NCBI GenBank assembly: GCA_020343875.1
Contig: CP070811.1
Span: 1,950,005-2,012,982, forward strand
Origin: Anaerolineales bacterium
GTDB lineage: Bacteria; Chloroflexota; Anaerolineae; 4572-78; NAK82
DNA length: 62,978 nt
Reading direction: 5' to 3'
Shown here: in pieces, positions 8,873 to 16,096 of the stretch
How positions within the stretch are numbered: the first letter of the stretch is position 1
Layout of the letters: the number at the start of each line of letters is the position of its first letter
Program-made: the position numbers and the translations under genes
The notes under the pieces: model-generated
Seen by the model: only the letters and a program-made list of their open reading frames with translations
Told to the model about the DNA's origin: nothing
The model's database searches: none

Positions 8873-10174
8873 ATGAAACGTGCACAGCGAATTCGATGGA
8901 TAGTATATCTGGTGTTGATTCTCACCTCCCTCTTGTCGTCGGTGGTCAATGCGCAAGCCGAGGGGCAGGTGTTGGTGATGGAGGTAACCGGACCGGTCAC
9001 GCCAGTCATGCTCAGCTATATAGAGCGGGGCATCCGCGAAGCAGAGGATCGAGACGCCGAGGCGCTAGTCTTGATGCTCAACACGCCCGGTGGCGACGTG
9101 GATTTGACCAAGCGTATCATCCAGGCTATTGTTGCCTCCGACGTGCCGGTGGTGGTTTATGTCTGGCCGCGCGGAGCCTTCGCTGCTTCAGCGGGGACTT
9201 TCATTACACTGGCAGGTCACGTGGCGGCTATGGCGCCTAACACGAGCATCGGCGCCGCCAGCCCGGTCAGCGGACAGGGGGAAGAAATCTCAGAAACCCT
9301 CAAGGACAAGATTGTGAATATCTTACAGGCTGATATTGAGGGGCTGGCACAGCGTCGGGGCGAACGGGCCGTCGAGTGGGCCCGCCAGGCAGTCAGCGAA
9401 GCCAGGGCAGCCACTGCCGAGGAGGCACTCGAGTTGGGGGTCATCGATTTTATCGCCACCGACCTCTCGGACTTGCTACGCCAGATGGATGGCCTCGAGG
9501 TGACGCTCCACAACCAGGAACTGACGCTCCACACTGAGGGCGTTTCGACAGAGGAATTACCCATGACGACTGTTGAACGTCTTCTACACACGCTCACCAA
9601 TCCTAACATTGCGTTCATCTTGATGACTCTGGGTATCAACGGCATTCTTTTCGAGTTGTCGAGTCCGGGGGGATATGCTGCCGGGGTAGTGGGGGTTATC
9701 TGTTTGTTGCTCGCCTTCTATTCGCTGGGGGTGCTTGACGTTGATTATACGGGCTTGCTTTTCATTGTGCTGGCTTTTGTGCTATTCGTGGTCGACATCA
9801 AAGCGCCTACCCATGGCGTGTTGACGGTGGGTGGTATCGTGTCCTTTGTGCTGGGGTCGCTCATTCTCTTCAACTCTCCTTTCTACGCTGTTTCGCGCAA
9901 TCTGGTGATTGGTGTGGGACTGGCGACTGGGGGCTTTTTCGCCTTTATCATCACCAAGGCGGTGGCCATCCAACGCCGGCCTCCTACGACTGGCGTCGAG
10001 GGTCTAATAGGGGCCCTGGCCACTGTCCGCACGGATCTGACACCGGTAGGCACCGTCTTCCTCAAAGGCGAGCGATGGGACGCCGAGGCTGAGGATGCCC
10101 ACATCAAGGCTGGCGAGCGGGTCCGCGTAAAATCGGTGGAGGAATTCCGATTGCGTGTGACGCGCGAATCTTGA
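8873..10174 (+). CDS. NfeD-family membrane-bound ClpP-class serine protease
   Basis: This 433-aa long-form NfeD (stomatin-operon partner) type protein has four parts. A signal peptide or first TM spans about 5-28. The ClpP-like protease domain (about 30-220) carries the serine in FAASAGTFI and a downstream lysine in SETLKDKI. Four or more TM helices follow (about 235-370). The C-terminal OB-fold (about 375-433) contains GxxGxATVRTDLTPVG and KGERWDAE. The family cleaves membrane substrates and usually pairs with a stomatin/SPFH protein, and none is adjacent here. GGTAGGTAG precedes the ATG. A GTG one codon upstream (8870) is equally possible. A TATAAT at 8821-8826 probably serves it. Confidence 0.88.
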   Translation: MKRAQRIRWIVYLVLILTSLLSSVVNAQAEGQVLVMEVTGPVTPVMLSYIERGIREAEDRDAEALVLMLNTPGGDVDLTKRIIQAIVASDVPVVVYVWPRGAFAASAGTFITLAGHVAAMAPNTSIGAASPVSGQGEEISETLKDKIVNILQADIEGLAQRRGERAVEWARQAVSEARAATAEEALELGVIDFIATDLSDLLRQMDGLEVTLHNQELTLHTEGVSTEELPMTTVERLLHTLTNPNIAFILMTLGINGILFELSSPGGYAAGVVGVICLLLAFYSLGVLDVDYTGLLFIVLAFVLFVVDIKAPTHGVLTVGGIVSFVLGSLILFNSPFYAVSRNLVIGVGLATGGFFAFIITKAVAIQRRPPTTGVEGLIGALATVRTDLTPVGTVFLKGERWDAEAEDAHIKAGERVRVKSVEEFRLRVTRES

Positions 10175-10272
10175 GCAGCGGGTGACAGACGCGGCAACGA
10201 CATGCCCATCGGATTGGAGTGACGAACAAATATCTTCTCATACGCTCCGTTGAATGGGTGTTGCAGAAATAC

Positions 10273-10288
10273 TTCAACGATTATTGAA
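10273..10288 (+). promoter_or_regulatory. Candidate ArsR operator 1
   Basis: TTCAA-N6-TTGAA, an inverted repeat with five-base arms and a six-base centre, sits 12 bases upstream of the acr3 -35 box. It shares geometry with sites at 10394 and 11651. Confidence 0.6.
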
Positions 10289-10300
10289 CCAGTGTGACGC

Positions 10301-10329
10301 TTGACATTCTTTCTTAGGATGAATATCAC
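10301..10329 (+). promoter_or_regulatory. Promoter of acr3
   Basis: TTGACA (10301-10306), a 17-base spacer, and TATCAC (10324-10329). Candidate ArsR sites flank it on both sides, the pattern expected for metalloid-released repression. Confidence 0.6.
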
Positions 10330-10393
10330 TGGTCTCCATTAGCTCCCAAGCGTATACTCCAAAGCAGACGCAGAACTTTTTGCAACCAAACAT

Positions 10394-10409
10394 TTCAACA
10401 GATATTGAA
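10394..10409 (+). promoter_or_regulatory. Candidate ArsR operator 2
   Basis: TTCAA-N6-TTGAA lies in the acr3 leader, just before the AAGGAG ribosome site. It is the same 5-6-5 inverted repeat as at 10273. Confidence 0.6.
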
Positions 10410-10431
10410 TTAATAAAGGAGAAGTGGGAGA

Positions 10432-11538
10432 ATGACCACATCGTCCCGAGTTGTCGCACAGCCAGCGGCCAAGAGCATCGTCGGGCAGCTCTCGCTGCTC
10501 GACCGCTTTCTGCCGCTATGGATTTTCCTGGCTATGGCGGTCGGCGTGGGTCTGGGCGCAATCGCGCCAGGTATCAAAGACGTGTTCAATGCTTTGAGCA
10601 TTGGCACCGTGTCGCTGCCGATCGCCATCGGCCTGCTGTGGATGATGTATCCCGTGCTGGCCAAGGTCAAGTACGAGGAGTTGAGCAAGATCGCCGACGC
10701 CTGGCGCCAGTTCAGCGTCTCGCTGGCCTTAAACTGGATCATCGGGCCGGTGGTGATGTTCGCCATGGCATGGATCTTCTTGCCCAATGAGCCGGGCTTT
10801 CGCACCGGCCTGATCATCACCGGTTTGGCGCGCTGCATCGCCATGGTACTCATCTGGAACATGCTGGCTGGCGGCGACAGTGAGTACTGCGCGGTGCTGG
10901 TCGCCCTTAACTCGGTCTTCCAGATCGTCATGTACAGTCCACTGGCCTACTTCTATCTAAAAATCGTGCCCGATTGGCTGGGCTTTCAGGGGACGGTGGT
11001 CCAAATCACTATGTGGGCCATCGCCAAAAGTGTTCTTATCTTCCTGGGCATCCCGTTAGCGGCGGGGATCATCACCCGCTTCTACTTCCTGAATCGTAAA
11101 GGACGGGAGTGGTACGAGACGCGCCTGATGCCCCGCCTGGGCCCCACAGCACTGATCGGTTTGCTGTTCACCATTGTGGTCATGTTCGCCATGCAGGGCG
11201 ACCGCATTCTGGCCCAACCGCTGGACGTGCTCAAAGTAGCCATACCTTTGCTGGTCTATTTCATCCTGATGTTCTTCCTGTCTTTTGGCCTTTCTATGGC
11301 CTTCAAATTCAACTATGAGATGGCGGCCACCCAGTCCTTCACGGCTGCCAGCAACAACTTCGAGCTGGCCATCGCGGTGGCGGTGGGCACTTTCACCATT
11401 GCCTCACAGGAGGCGCTGGCCACCGTGATTGGCCCGTTGATTGAGGTGCCGGTGCTCATCGGGCTGGTGTACGTGTCACTGTGGTTGGGCAGAGTGGCCT
11501 TTGGGAGGCAGCAGACCGCATTAGGTGTTACCCAGTAG
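10432..11538 (+). CDS. acr3: Arsenite efflux permease Acr3/ArsB type
   Basis: This 368-aa inner-membrane carrier has about ten hydrophobic helices and should export arsenite driven by the proton gradient. Diagnostic Acr3 features are visible: the TM4 cysteine in ARCIAMVLIWN (about 124-134), and the late-helix AASNNFELAIAVA with its conserved Glu (about 303-315). Length and motif order fit Acr3 and not the larger ArsB. The ATG follows AAGGAGAAGTGGGAG. It leads an arsenic island and is flanked by operator-like repeats, so ArsR control is expected. Substrate range (arsenite versus antimonite) is not readable. Confidence 0.95.
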   Translation: MTTSSRVVAQPAAKSIVGQLSLLDRFLPLWIFLAMAVGVGLGAIAPGIKDVFNALSIGTVSLPIAIGLLWMMYPVLAKVKYEELSKIADAWRQFSVSLALNWIIGPVVMFAMAWIFLPNEPGFRTGLIITGLARCIAMVLIWNMLAGGDSEYCAVLVALNSVFQIVMYSPLAYFYLKIVPDWLGFQGTVVQITMWAIAKSVLIFLGIPLAAGIITRFYFLNRKGREWYETRLMPRLGPTALIGLLFTIVVMFAMQGDRILAQPLDVLKVAIPLLVYFILMFFLSFGLSMAFKFNYEMAATQSFTAASNNFELAIAVAVGTFTIASQEALATVIGPLIEVPVLIGLVYVSLWLGRVAFGRQQTALGVTQ

Positions 11539-11650
11539 CCGTGTTGGCCAACGCTGTGATGGCCTGAAGACAAGCTGAGCCTTAGCGCTTGTTCATTAGC
11601 TACTTCGTGCTCCTGGAACAGAAATCAGGCGTAAGGTCGCCTCAAGAATG

Positions 11651-11666
11651 TTCAGTGATTCCTGAA
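11651..11666 (+). promoter_or_regulatory. Candidate ArsR operator 3 (upstream of arsR)
   Basis: TTCAG-N6-CTGAA, the same 5-6-5 geometry as the two acr3 sites, lies 23 bases before the arsR start and points to autoregulation. A nine-base inverted repeat (TAGCTACTT at 11597, AAGTAGCTA at 11668) encloses this stretch. Confidence 0.5.
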
Positions 11667-11689
11667 CAAGTAGCTAGAGAAAGACCAAA

Positions 11690-12103
11690 ATGATGAATAG
11701 ACTATCCGTTGGCGAGCAAACACTGGAAGAGGTGGTGGGCATGCTGAAGGCGCTGGTTGACCCTAACCGGCTGCGTATCTTGGACTTGTTGATGCAGGGG
11801 GATTCGTGCAACTGTGAGTTGAATGAGAAGTTAGGCCTGCCCCCTAACCTCCTTTCGCACCACTTGCGCGTGTTGCACCGGGCTGGCTGGGTGCGTAGTC
11901 GCCGGGATGCAGTGGACGGGCGCTGGATCTACTACGCGGTGAAGAAAGAGACGGTGACGCGCTGGCGGGCCTGGTTCAACGAATTTCTTGACCCGGCCCG
12001 GATTCAGGAGCGCTCGGTACTGTGCGGGCCGGAAGGGCAACAAACGATCAGTATCTCGGCACTCGTGGGGGAGGGGTACCCATCGGGTTCCGAGGAGCCG
12101 TAG
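11690..12103 (+). CDS. arsR: ArsR-family metalloid-responsive repressor
   Basis: This 137-aa winged-helix repressor has a core at about 15-95 with LVDPNRLRILDLL, then the metal-site helix containing Cys40-Asn-Cys42-Glu (the counterpart of ELCVCDL). The recognition helix is LLSHHLRVLHRAGWV. A third cysteine near 111 could complete an As(III) thiolate site. It is followed by a 40-residue tail longer than the minimal family. It sits between acr3 and the arsC remnant and behind its own operator-like repeat. Expected role: binds the TTCAA-N6-TTGAA sites until As(III) binds. Confidence 0.92.
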   Translation: MMNRLSVGEQTLEEVVGMLKALVDPNRLRILDLLMQGDSCNCELNEKLGLPPNLLSHHLRVLHRAGWVRSRRDAVDGRWIYYAVKKETVTRWRAWFNEFLDPARIQERSVLCGPEGQQTISISALVGEGYPSGSEEP

Positions 12104-12124
12104 GCCAATGAAGGGTAAACGTGA

Positions 12125-12586
12125 ATGAAACGCCGCGTACTGTTTCTGTGCACCGGCAACTCGTGCCGCAGCCAGATGGCAGAAGCGATTGCGAATGCTC
12201 GGCTGGGCGACGAGTGAAAGACGTTTTCCGCTGGTACCCAGCCCGCTGGTTATATCCACCCCAAGGCGGTGGCCGTGTTGGCTGAAATCGGGATCGACTG
12301 GCAGGGGCGTGCTTCCAAGCACGTGGACGAGTTTCGGGGTGTGCACTTTGATTTGGTGATGACCGTCTGCGACGACGCGGCCGAGAATTGCCCCCTTTGG
12401 CTGGCTGTCCCTGAGACACGGGAACAGGGGGGGCGGGGGAAGCAGGTTCATCTGGGATTCCCTGATCCGGCCAGGGCAACCGGGACCGACGAGGAAGTGC
12501 TGGCCGTCTTCCGCAATGTGCGAGATGCCATCGCCGAACAGGTGCCGGCCTTGCTGCGCAATTGGGGCAGTGTTCGCTCTGAATAA
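12125..12586 (+). pseudogene. arsC: Arsenate reductase ArsC (thioredoxin-coupled), interrupted by in-frame TGA
   Basis: The reading frame gives a full-length (153-codon) low-molecular-weight-phosphatase-type arsenate reductase except for a TGA at codon 31 (12215-12217). All catalytic parts are intact: the P-loop CTGNSCRS with Cys9 and Cys14, and the redox pair Cys82 and Cys89 in VCDDAAENC, then GFPDPA. In Bacillus subtilis ArsC the same segment reads LGDEWKVYSAG. Here it is LGDE-stop-KTFSAG, so the stop replaces a Trp codon by one base (TGG to TGA). There is no frameshift and the codons after the stop look conserved. A recent nonsense mutation or sequencing error is simplest. Recoding is considered in the findings. 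AAGGG precedes the ATG. Confidence 0.85.
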
Positions 12587-12682
12587 AATGAGGCTATAAC
12601 GCCTGTAGGGGGGCGGAATAGCTGGCGGGCGACCTGTCGGCTTTTGTATGAGAACGGCAGTAGGGTCAGGAGTAGGTATCAA

Positions 12683-13132
12683 ATGCCTGAATTTCTGGAA
12701 ACCACCGTCGACAAATTCACTTTTAGGGTGGCGACAGACCGCCTATATACCCAATACCATGTGTGGGTGAAGTGGGAAGGCGAGCTGGCACGTATTGGCT
12801 TGTCTGACTACCTGCAGCAAACATCGGGGGACGTGGCATTCGCTGATCTGGAGCCGGAGGGCACCCACCTCGCTCCTGGCGACGACCTGGTCAGCATTGA
12901 GACCATCAAAGTCAACCTGGTCCTTCCCTCGCCCGTGAGTGGCATCATCCACCAGGTAAACGCTGCGCTGGAGGATGCGCCGGAGCTGCTCAACCAAGAT
13001 CCCTATGGCAAAGGCTGGCTGGCCTTGCTGGAAGTAAATGCCTGGCAGACTGAGCGAGATAACCTGTTGGATCCTGTGAGCTATTTTGAGTTGATGCAGG
13101 CCGAAATTGAGAAGGAATCGAAGCAGCTATGA
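12683..13132 (+). CDS. GcvH-like lipoyl-carrier protein in arsenic island
   Basis: This 149-aa protein has the fold signature of the glycine-cleavage H protein: YTQYHVWVKWEGELARIGLSDYLQ at the N-terminus, a barrel-sandwich core, and the presumed lipoylated Lys76 in SIETIKVN followed by LPSPVSGII. No other glycine cleavage gene is in the window. The segment after Lys76 differs from canonical GcvH (VN in place of the usual AAS). It is therefore more like the accessory H-like or LbpA-type carriers of sulfur metabolism. The start is the ATG after CAGGAGTAGG. It overlaps the next gene by four bases (ATGA). A dithiol arm could carry As(III) or persulfide; that role is inference. Confidence 0.82.
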   Translation: MPEFLETTVDKFTFRVATDRLYTQYHVWVKWEGELARIGLSDYLQQTSGDVAFADLEPEGTHLAPGDDLVSIETIKVNLVLPSPVSGIIHQVNAALEDAPELLNQDPYGKGWLALLEVNAWQTERDNLLDPVSYFELMQAEIEKESKQL

Positions 13133-13545
13133 GTAAACATAGGCGCGTGATTGTCATACCGTGCAGCGGTATCGGAAAGACGTACGGCACCGTCGGGCGA
13201 GAAGCGGCCTACAGCCTGGTCGAGGATCTGCGGCCCGCGCACACTGAGGTAGTTGCCCTATCGCTGCTGGTATTGGGAGATGGAGATACGAGGGCCCAGG
13301 TTCAGGGTGCTCCGGTCATCGCCATTGATGGCTGCAAGCTGGCCTGTGCCAGCAAGATGGTGGCCGAGAGCGGCGGGCGGGTGGCCTACGAGGCCAATGT
13401 ATTGGACACCTTCCGCCGGAATCGAGCGCTACGACCCAAAGGTATCTCTCAACTAAACCCGGATGGGCAGGCATTAGCCCATAGGCTGGCTGAGGAGTTG
13501 GCCGAAGCGACGGATAGAATCGCCATAGACGAAGGGCTGTCATGA
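13129..13545 (+). CDS. DGC-motif putative zinc-binding protein (short)
   Basis: This 138-aa protein is probably of the DGC family (putative zinc-binding, PF08859-like). Conserved elements are IVIPCSGIGKTYGTVGREAAY with Cys12 near the N-terminus and APVIAIDGCKLACASKM with Cys69 and Cys73 in D-G-C-x3-C. The mixed alpha/beta pattern suggests a Rossmann-like fold with clustered thiols. Biochemical function of the family is not established. Its start overlaps the H-like protein stop, and its stop overlaps the start of a longer homologue, so all three are likely made together. Confidence 0.75.
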   Translation: MSKHRRVIVIPCSGIGKTYGTVGREAAYSLVEDLRPAHTEVVALSLLVLGDGDTRAQVQGAPVIAIDGCKLACASKMVAESGGRVAYEANVLDTFRRNRALRPKGISQLNPDGQALAHRLAEELAEATDRIAIDEGLS

Positions 13546-14291
13546 TGCCAGAGCTGCCGAAGAAGAAAGTGGGCATCGTTGCTTGCAGCGGTGAAGAGAT
13601 GGCCGAGGGGACCGTCACCCGCTTGGCAGCGCTGAGGGTGTTGGAACAAATACGACCTGACGAGACGGTCACTATCTGCCTGCCTCTGTTCCTGGCGGGA
13701 GGCGAAGGAGATCGGGCTTTCGCCCGCTTCTATCCGACCGTCGCCGTGGATGGCTGCCGCCAGCGTTGTGCGGCCCGGGCGACGGAGCGGTACAGTGGTA
13801 AACCAGCCGCCAGCGTCGTCGTCACCGAGCTGATGACAGACGACGCCGGCCTGGGTACGGCGCGTTACCTGAACGCATCAGGCTTGCAGGTGACAGAAGC
13901 CACTGCTGAGGCGATTGCAGTCCACGTGGACCAGTTGTTGGGGGAGAAAGCCAGCCGCCGCAAAGGGGACTTGCTCCAGAGAACAGTGGTGAGCGGGCTT
14001 GATCTCCTTCAAGCACAGGTAGAGGAAGCTGTGCAGGCTACCTGCTCCTGCGGTTCGGGCATTCCGGTGTTGACTATGTCCATTGGTGACCGGCGGGAGA
14101 CGCTGATCGCGGTGCCGACTATCTTTGATCAGTTCTATGAGCGCGGCAAACGCCCTCACTTGAGTGGCGTGGCGGACGAGCTTCTGCAAAACACACGGCT
14201 TTACAACCCTATTCCAGATGGGGAGACTTCAGCCTATCGAGTGGCCTTGCTACGTGAGTTCGAAAGCTACTGTCGGAAGAGGGCAACCTGA
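13542..14291 (+). CDS. DGC-motif putative zinc-binding protein (long)
   Basis: The N-terminal half of this 249-aa protein is a homologue of the previous gene product: GIVACSGEEMAEGTVTRLAALRV with Cys15 and TVAVDGCRQRCAARA with Cys72 and Cys76. The C-terminal half (about 150-249) adds a CSCGSG cysteine cluster, then a segment resembling a small ligand-binding domain, with no family recognised. It is translationally coupled on both sides. The tandem pair suggests duplication followed by extension. Thiol or metal handling is a reasonable inference; the reaction is unknown. Confidence 0.72.
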   Translation: MMPELPKKKVGIVACSGEEMAEGTVTRLAALRVLEQIRPDETVTICLPLFLAGGEGDRAFARFYPTVAVDGCRQRCAARATERYSGKPAASVVVTELMTDDAGLGTARYLNASGLQVTEATAEAIAVHVDQLLGEKASRRKGDLLQRTVVSGLDLLQAQVEEAVQATCSCGSGIPVLTMSIGDRRETLIAVPTIFDQFYERGKRPHLSGVADELLQNTRLYNPIPDGETSAYRVALLREFESYCRKRAT

Positions 14292-14744
14292 ATGTCGCGT
14301 ACTGCTGCTTACCACACTACCGTCGTCTGGAAGGGCGAGCATTGGGGCCATTTGAGCATGGGCAATGGCCCCCAGATGATGTTCTCTGCCCCACCCGACG
14401 CGCATGGCCACCCCGGCGTGTTGACGCCGGAAGACGCCTTCGTGGCTGCTGCCAACACCTGCATCATGATGATGTTTATCTGGGCTGCTGAACGTTTTAA
14501 GCTCAACCTGCAGTCCTATCGGTGTGCTTGTGATGGTATCAAGCGTATTGAGTTGGACAGGACGGAAATCTTCACGGACCTGGTCTTTCAACCTGAGGTT
14601 ATGGTCAAGGCTGACGGTGAAGACGAGCAACGTGTGCGCAAGCGGGTGAGGCGCGCCCTGGAATCTGCTCAAAAGTACAGCTTGGTGGCCAACTCGGTCA
14701 AGTCCAGGATCGTCATCAAGCCCACCATAGAGGTGCTGCCGTGA
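14292..14744 (+). CDS. OsmC-family protein
   Basis: This 150-aa OsmC/Ohr-fold protein shows the typical domain-swapped pattern: GNGPQMMFSAPPDAHG, LTPEDAFVAAANTCIMMMFIWAAE with Cys57 at the start of the long helix, and CACDG with Cys76/Cys78. Ohr and OsmC reduce organic hydroperoxides with two cysteines. Here the second cysteine is not in the classic helix position, so a sulfide- or persulfide-handling OsmC is as likely. It starts directly after the stop of the DGC gene. Confidence 0.78.
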   Translation: MSRTAAYHTTVVWKGEHWGHLSMGNGPQMMFSAPPDAHGHPGVLTPEDAFVAAANTCIMMMFIWAAERFKLNLQSYRCACDGIKRIELDRTEIFTDLVFQPEVMVKADGEDEQRVRKRVRRALESAQKYSLVANSVKSRIVIKPTIEVLP

Positions 14745-14768
14745 ATTTGAGACCCAGTGGAGAGTGAT

Positions 14769-15008
14769 ATGCCTACAAGTAATGAACCATCAGGCGATGA
14801 GTCGTCGGCGGGTTGCAGCTGTGCCTCGGATCCTTTTAAGGATCTGCCGCCGGAGCTGCGACCTCGGCCCAAGCCGCGCATGGGAATATTGCGCTCGGCG
14901 ACTTGCCCGGGCTGCGGGTTGAAATATTGGACCAACCGATCCACCGACTTGTGCATTGACTGTCAGAAAAAAGGGGTCAGAATTCCTGACGAATCTGGAG
15001 GTTGCTGA
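14769..15008 (+). CDS. Small zinc-ribbon protein
   Basis: This 79-aa protein has a flexible Ser/Glu-rich N-terminus with CSC (16-18), a proline-rich basic linker, then CPGC (46-49) and CIDC (62-65) forming a likely zinc ribbon, and a C-terminal GGC. The C-terminal free cysteine is unusual. The chosen ATG has GGAGAG five bases upstream; a GTG four codons earlier is less likely because it lies within that ribosome site. Its stop overlaps the next start by one base. I do not recognise a family. Confidence 0.6.
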   Translation: MPTSNEPSGDESSAGCSCASDPFKDLPPELRPRPKPRMGILRSATCPGCGLKYWTNRSTDLCIDCQKKGVRIPDESGGC

Positions 15009-15280
15009 TGCTCACCATCAAAGTATTAGGGCCTGGTTGTTACAATTGTCAGATGCTGGCGCAACAAGCGGTTGAAGCCCTGGAGGCCGTAGCCCAGGAA
15101 CAGCCACAAGAGTTGGAGGTGACCATCCTTAAGGTGACAGAGCGGGAGGAGATTGCGAAGTACCCCATCTTGTTCACCCCTGGCCTGGTCATCAACGAAA
15201 AGCTAGTCAGTGCCGGACGCATCCCGTCGACTGACGAGATCAAGGGGTGGTTGACCCAGGCGCTGGCAGAGCCGGCATAA
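15008..15280 (+). CDS. Thioredoxin-like small redox protein (TM0996/MTH895 type)
   Basis: This 90-aa thioredoxin-fold protein has active site Cys11-Tyr-Asn-Cys14 directly after the first strand (IKVLGPGCYNC) and a cis-proline loop FTPGLVIN. The family often sits beside arsenical permeases and ArsR genes. It may donate electrons to the island's arsenate reductase or resolve disulfides on its H-like and OsmC proteins. It overlaps the zinc-ribbon stop by one base (TGATG). Confidence 0.88.
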   Translation: MLTIKVLGPGCYNCQMLAQQAVEALEAVAQEQPQELEVTILKVTEREEIAKYPILFTPGLVINEKLVSAGRIPSTDEIKGWLTQALAEPA

Positions 15281-15380
15281 TTGCGGGGTGATACCTGACC
15301 GGGATGCTTCGTGCGTGGTTGAGGTGCCCGGCACAGGCATAGCCCAGGCCAGGGGAAGCCTCTTTACGGGAAGCGGTGAA

Positions 15381-15917
15381 ATGCTCATTGAGGACTATGA
15401 CCTGGAATTGATGACGCCCCCTTGCGATCCTGGGGCCGAAACTTGGAGCGCGTTTGCGCGGCTTAAAGTTGATATTGGCGAGGTATTGCCTTATCTTAAT
15501 GCCACTTTGAGAGGCGCGATCTATAGACATGCGGCCAAGGCGTTGAACTGGAAGAAGGGAGGACGCAACATAGCCTTTCATTCCTATGAAATCGCCGTCG
15601 CCAACCTGGAGGACCGGGCTGAGGCCGAGAAGGTGATCCGGGGGCTGGTCAAGCTGGTCAATCGCACCTGGTAGCGACGGCACGAGATCGAGCCCGATTT
15701 TGAAGCCCATCAGCGCCCCACGCCGATGGCTGTCTTCAAAATGTTGCCTGGTACCAATTGTCGCCAGTGCGGCCAGGCAACATGTTTCACCTTTGCCCTC
15801 AAGCTGGCTGCCGGTCATCAAAAGCCAGAAGACTGCCTCCTTCTCCTGGAGCCAGAGTATACACACCAGCTGATCCGATTACAGACAATGGTGGCTGACT
15901 TTCCAGCTTTCAGCTGA
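15381..15917 (+). pseudogene. CxQCG Fe-S cluster protein, interrupted by in-frame TAG
   Basis: Read through, the frame encodes about 178 residues. Residues 1-97 form an alpha/beta region starting MLIEDYDLELMTPPC with LNATLRGA and WKKGGRNIAFH. A C-terminal 4Fe-4S motif reads TNCRQCGQATCFTFA ... DCLL (FeS domain of RnfB/AcsC type). A TAG at 15672-15674 splits the halves with the frame unchanged, so it is a nonsense substitution and not an indel. The downstream part could restart at the ATG at 15726 as a 63-aa Fe-S mini-protein. It ends the arsenic/thiol island and is the second interrupted gene in it. Confidence 0.7.
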
Positions 15918-16052
15918 AAATCATCCGCTGTGACGGGTGCATGCGAAGAGTCGAGAAAGCACAGGGGCAAATTCCGCCAGGTTTGTCTCGATTCCCTGAC
16001 GTCTGGATGCACCCCGCTGTGAACTTGCGACTGGCTGGCATTCACCTGGCTG

Positions 16053-16061
16053 TGTTATAAT
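16053..16061 (+). promoter_or_regulatory. Extended -10 promoter of the methyltransferase-Nudix gene
   Basis: TGTTATAAT, a TGn-extended perfect -10, lies 35 bases ahead of the GTG start. There is no good -35. Confidence 0.6.
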
Positions 16062-16096
16062 GGTGTCTTCTTCTGGAGCCAGGGGGCAAGGCCGAC

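Noticed and set aside
12215..12242. arsC as a selenoprotein gene
   Set aside because: The hairpin after the TGA is only five base pairs and the family residue is Trp, not Cys. Kept as a possibility in the findings but not called.
12269..12586. Independent short gene starting at GTG 12269
   Set aside because: It would lack the ArsC P-loop. The frame is continuous with the upstream catalytic part, so it is treated as part of the interrupted arsC.
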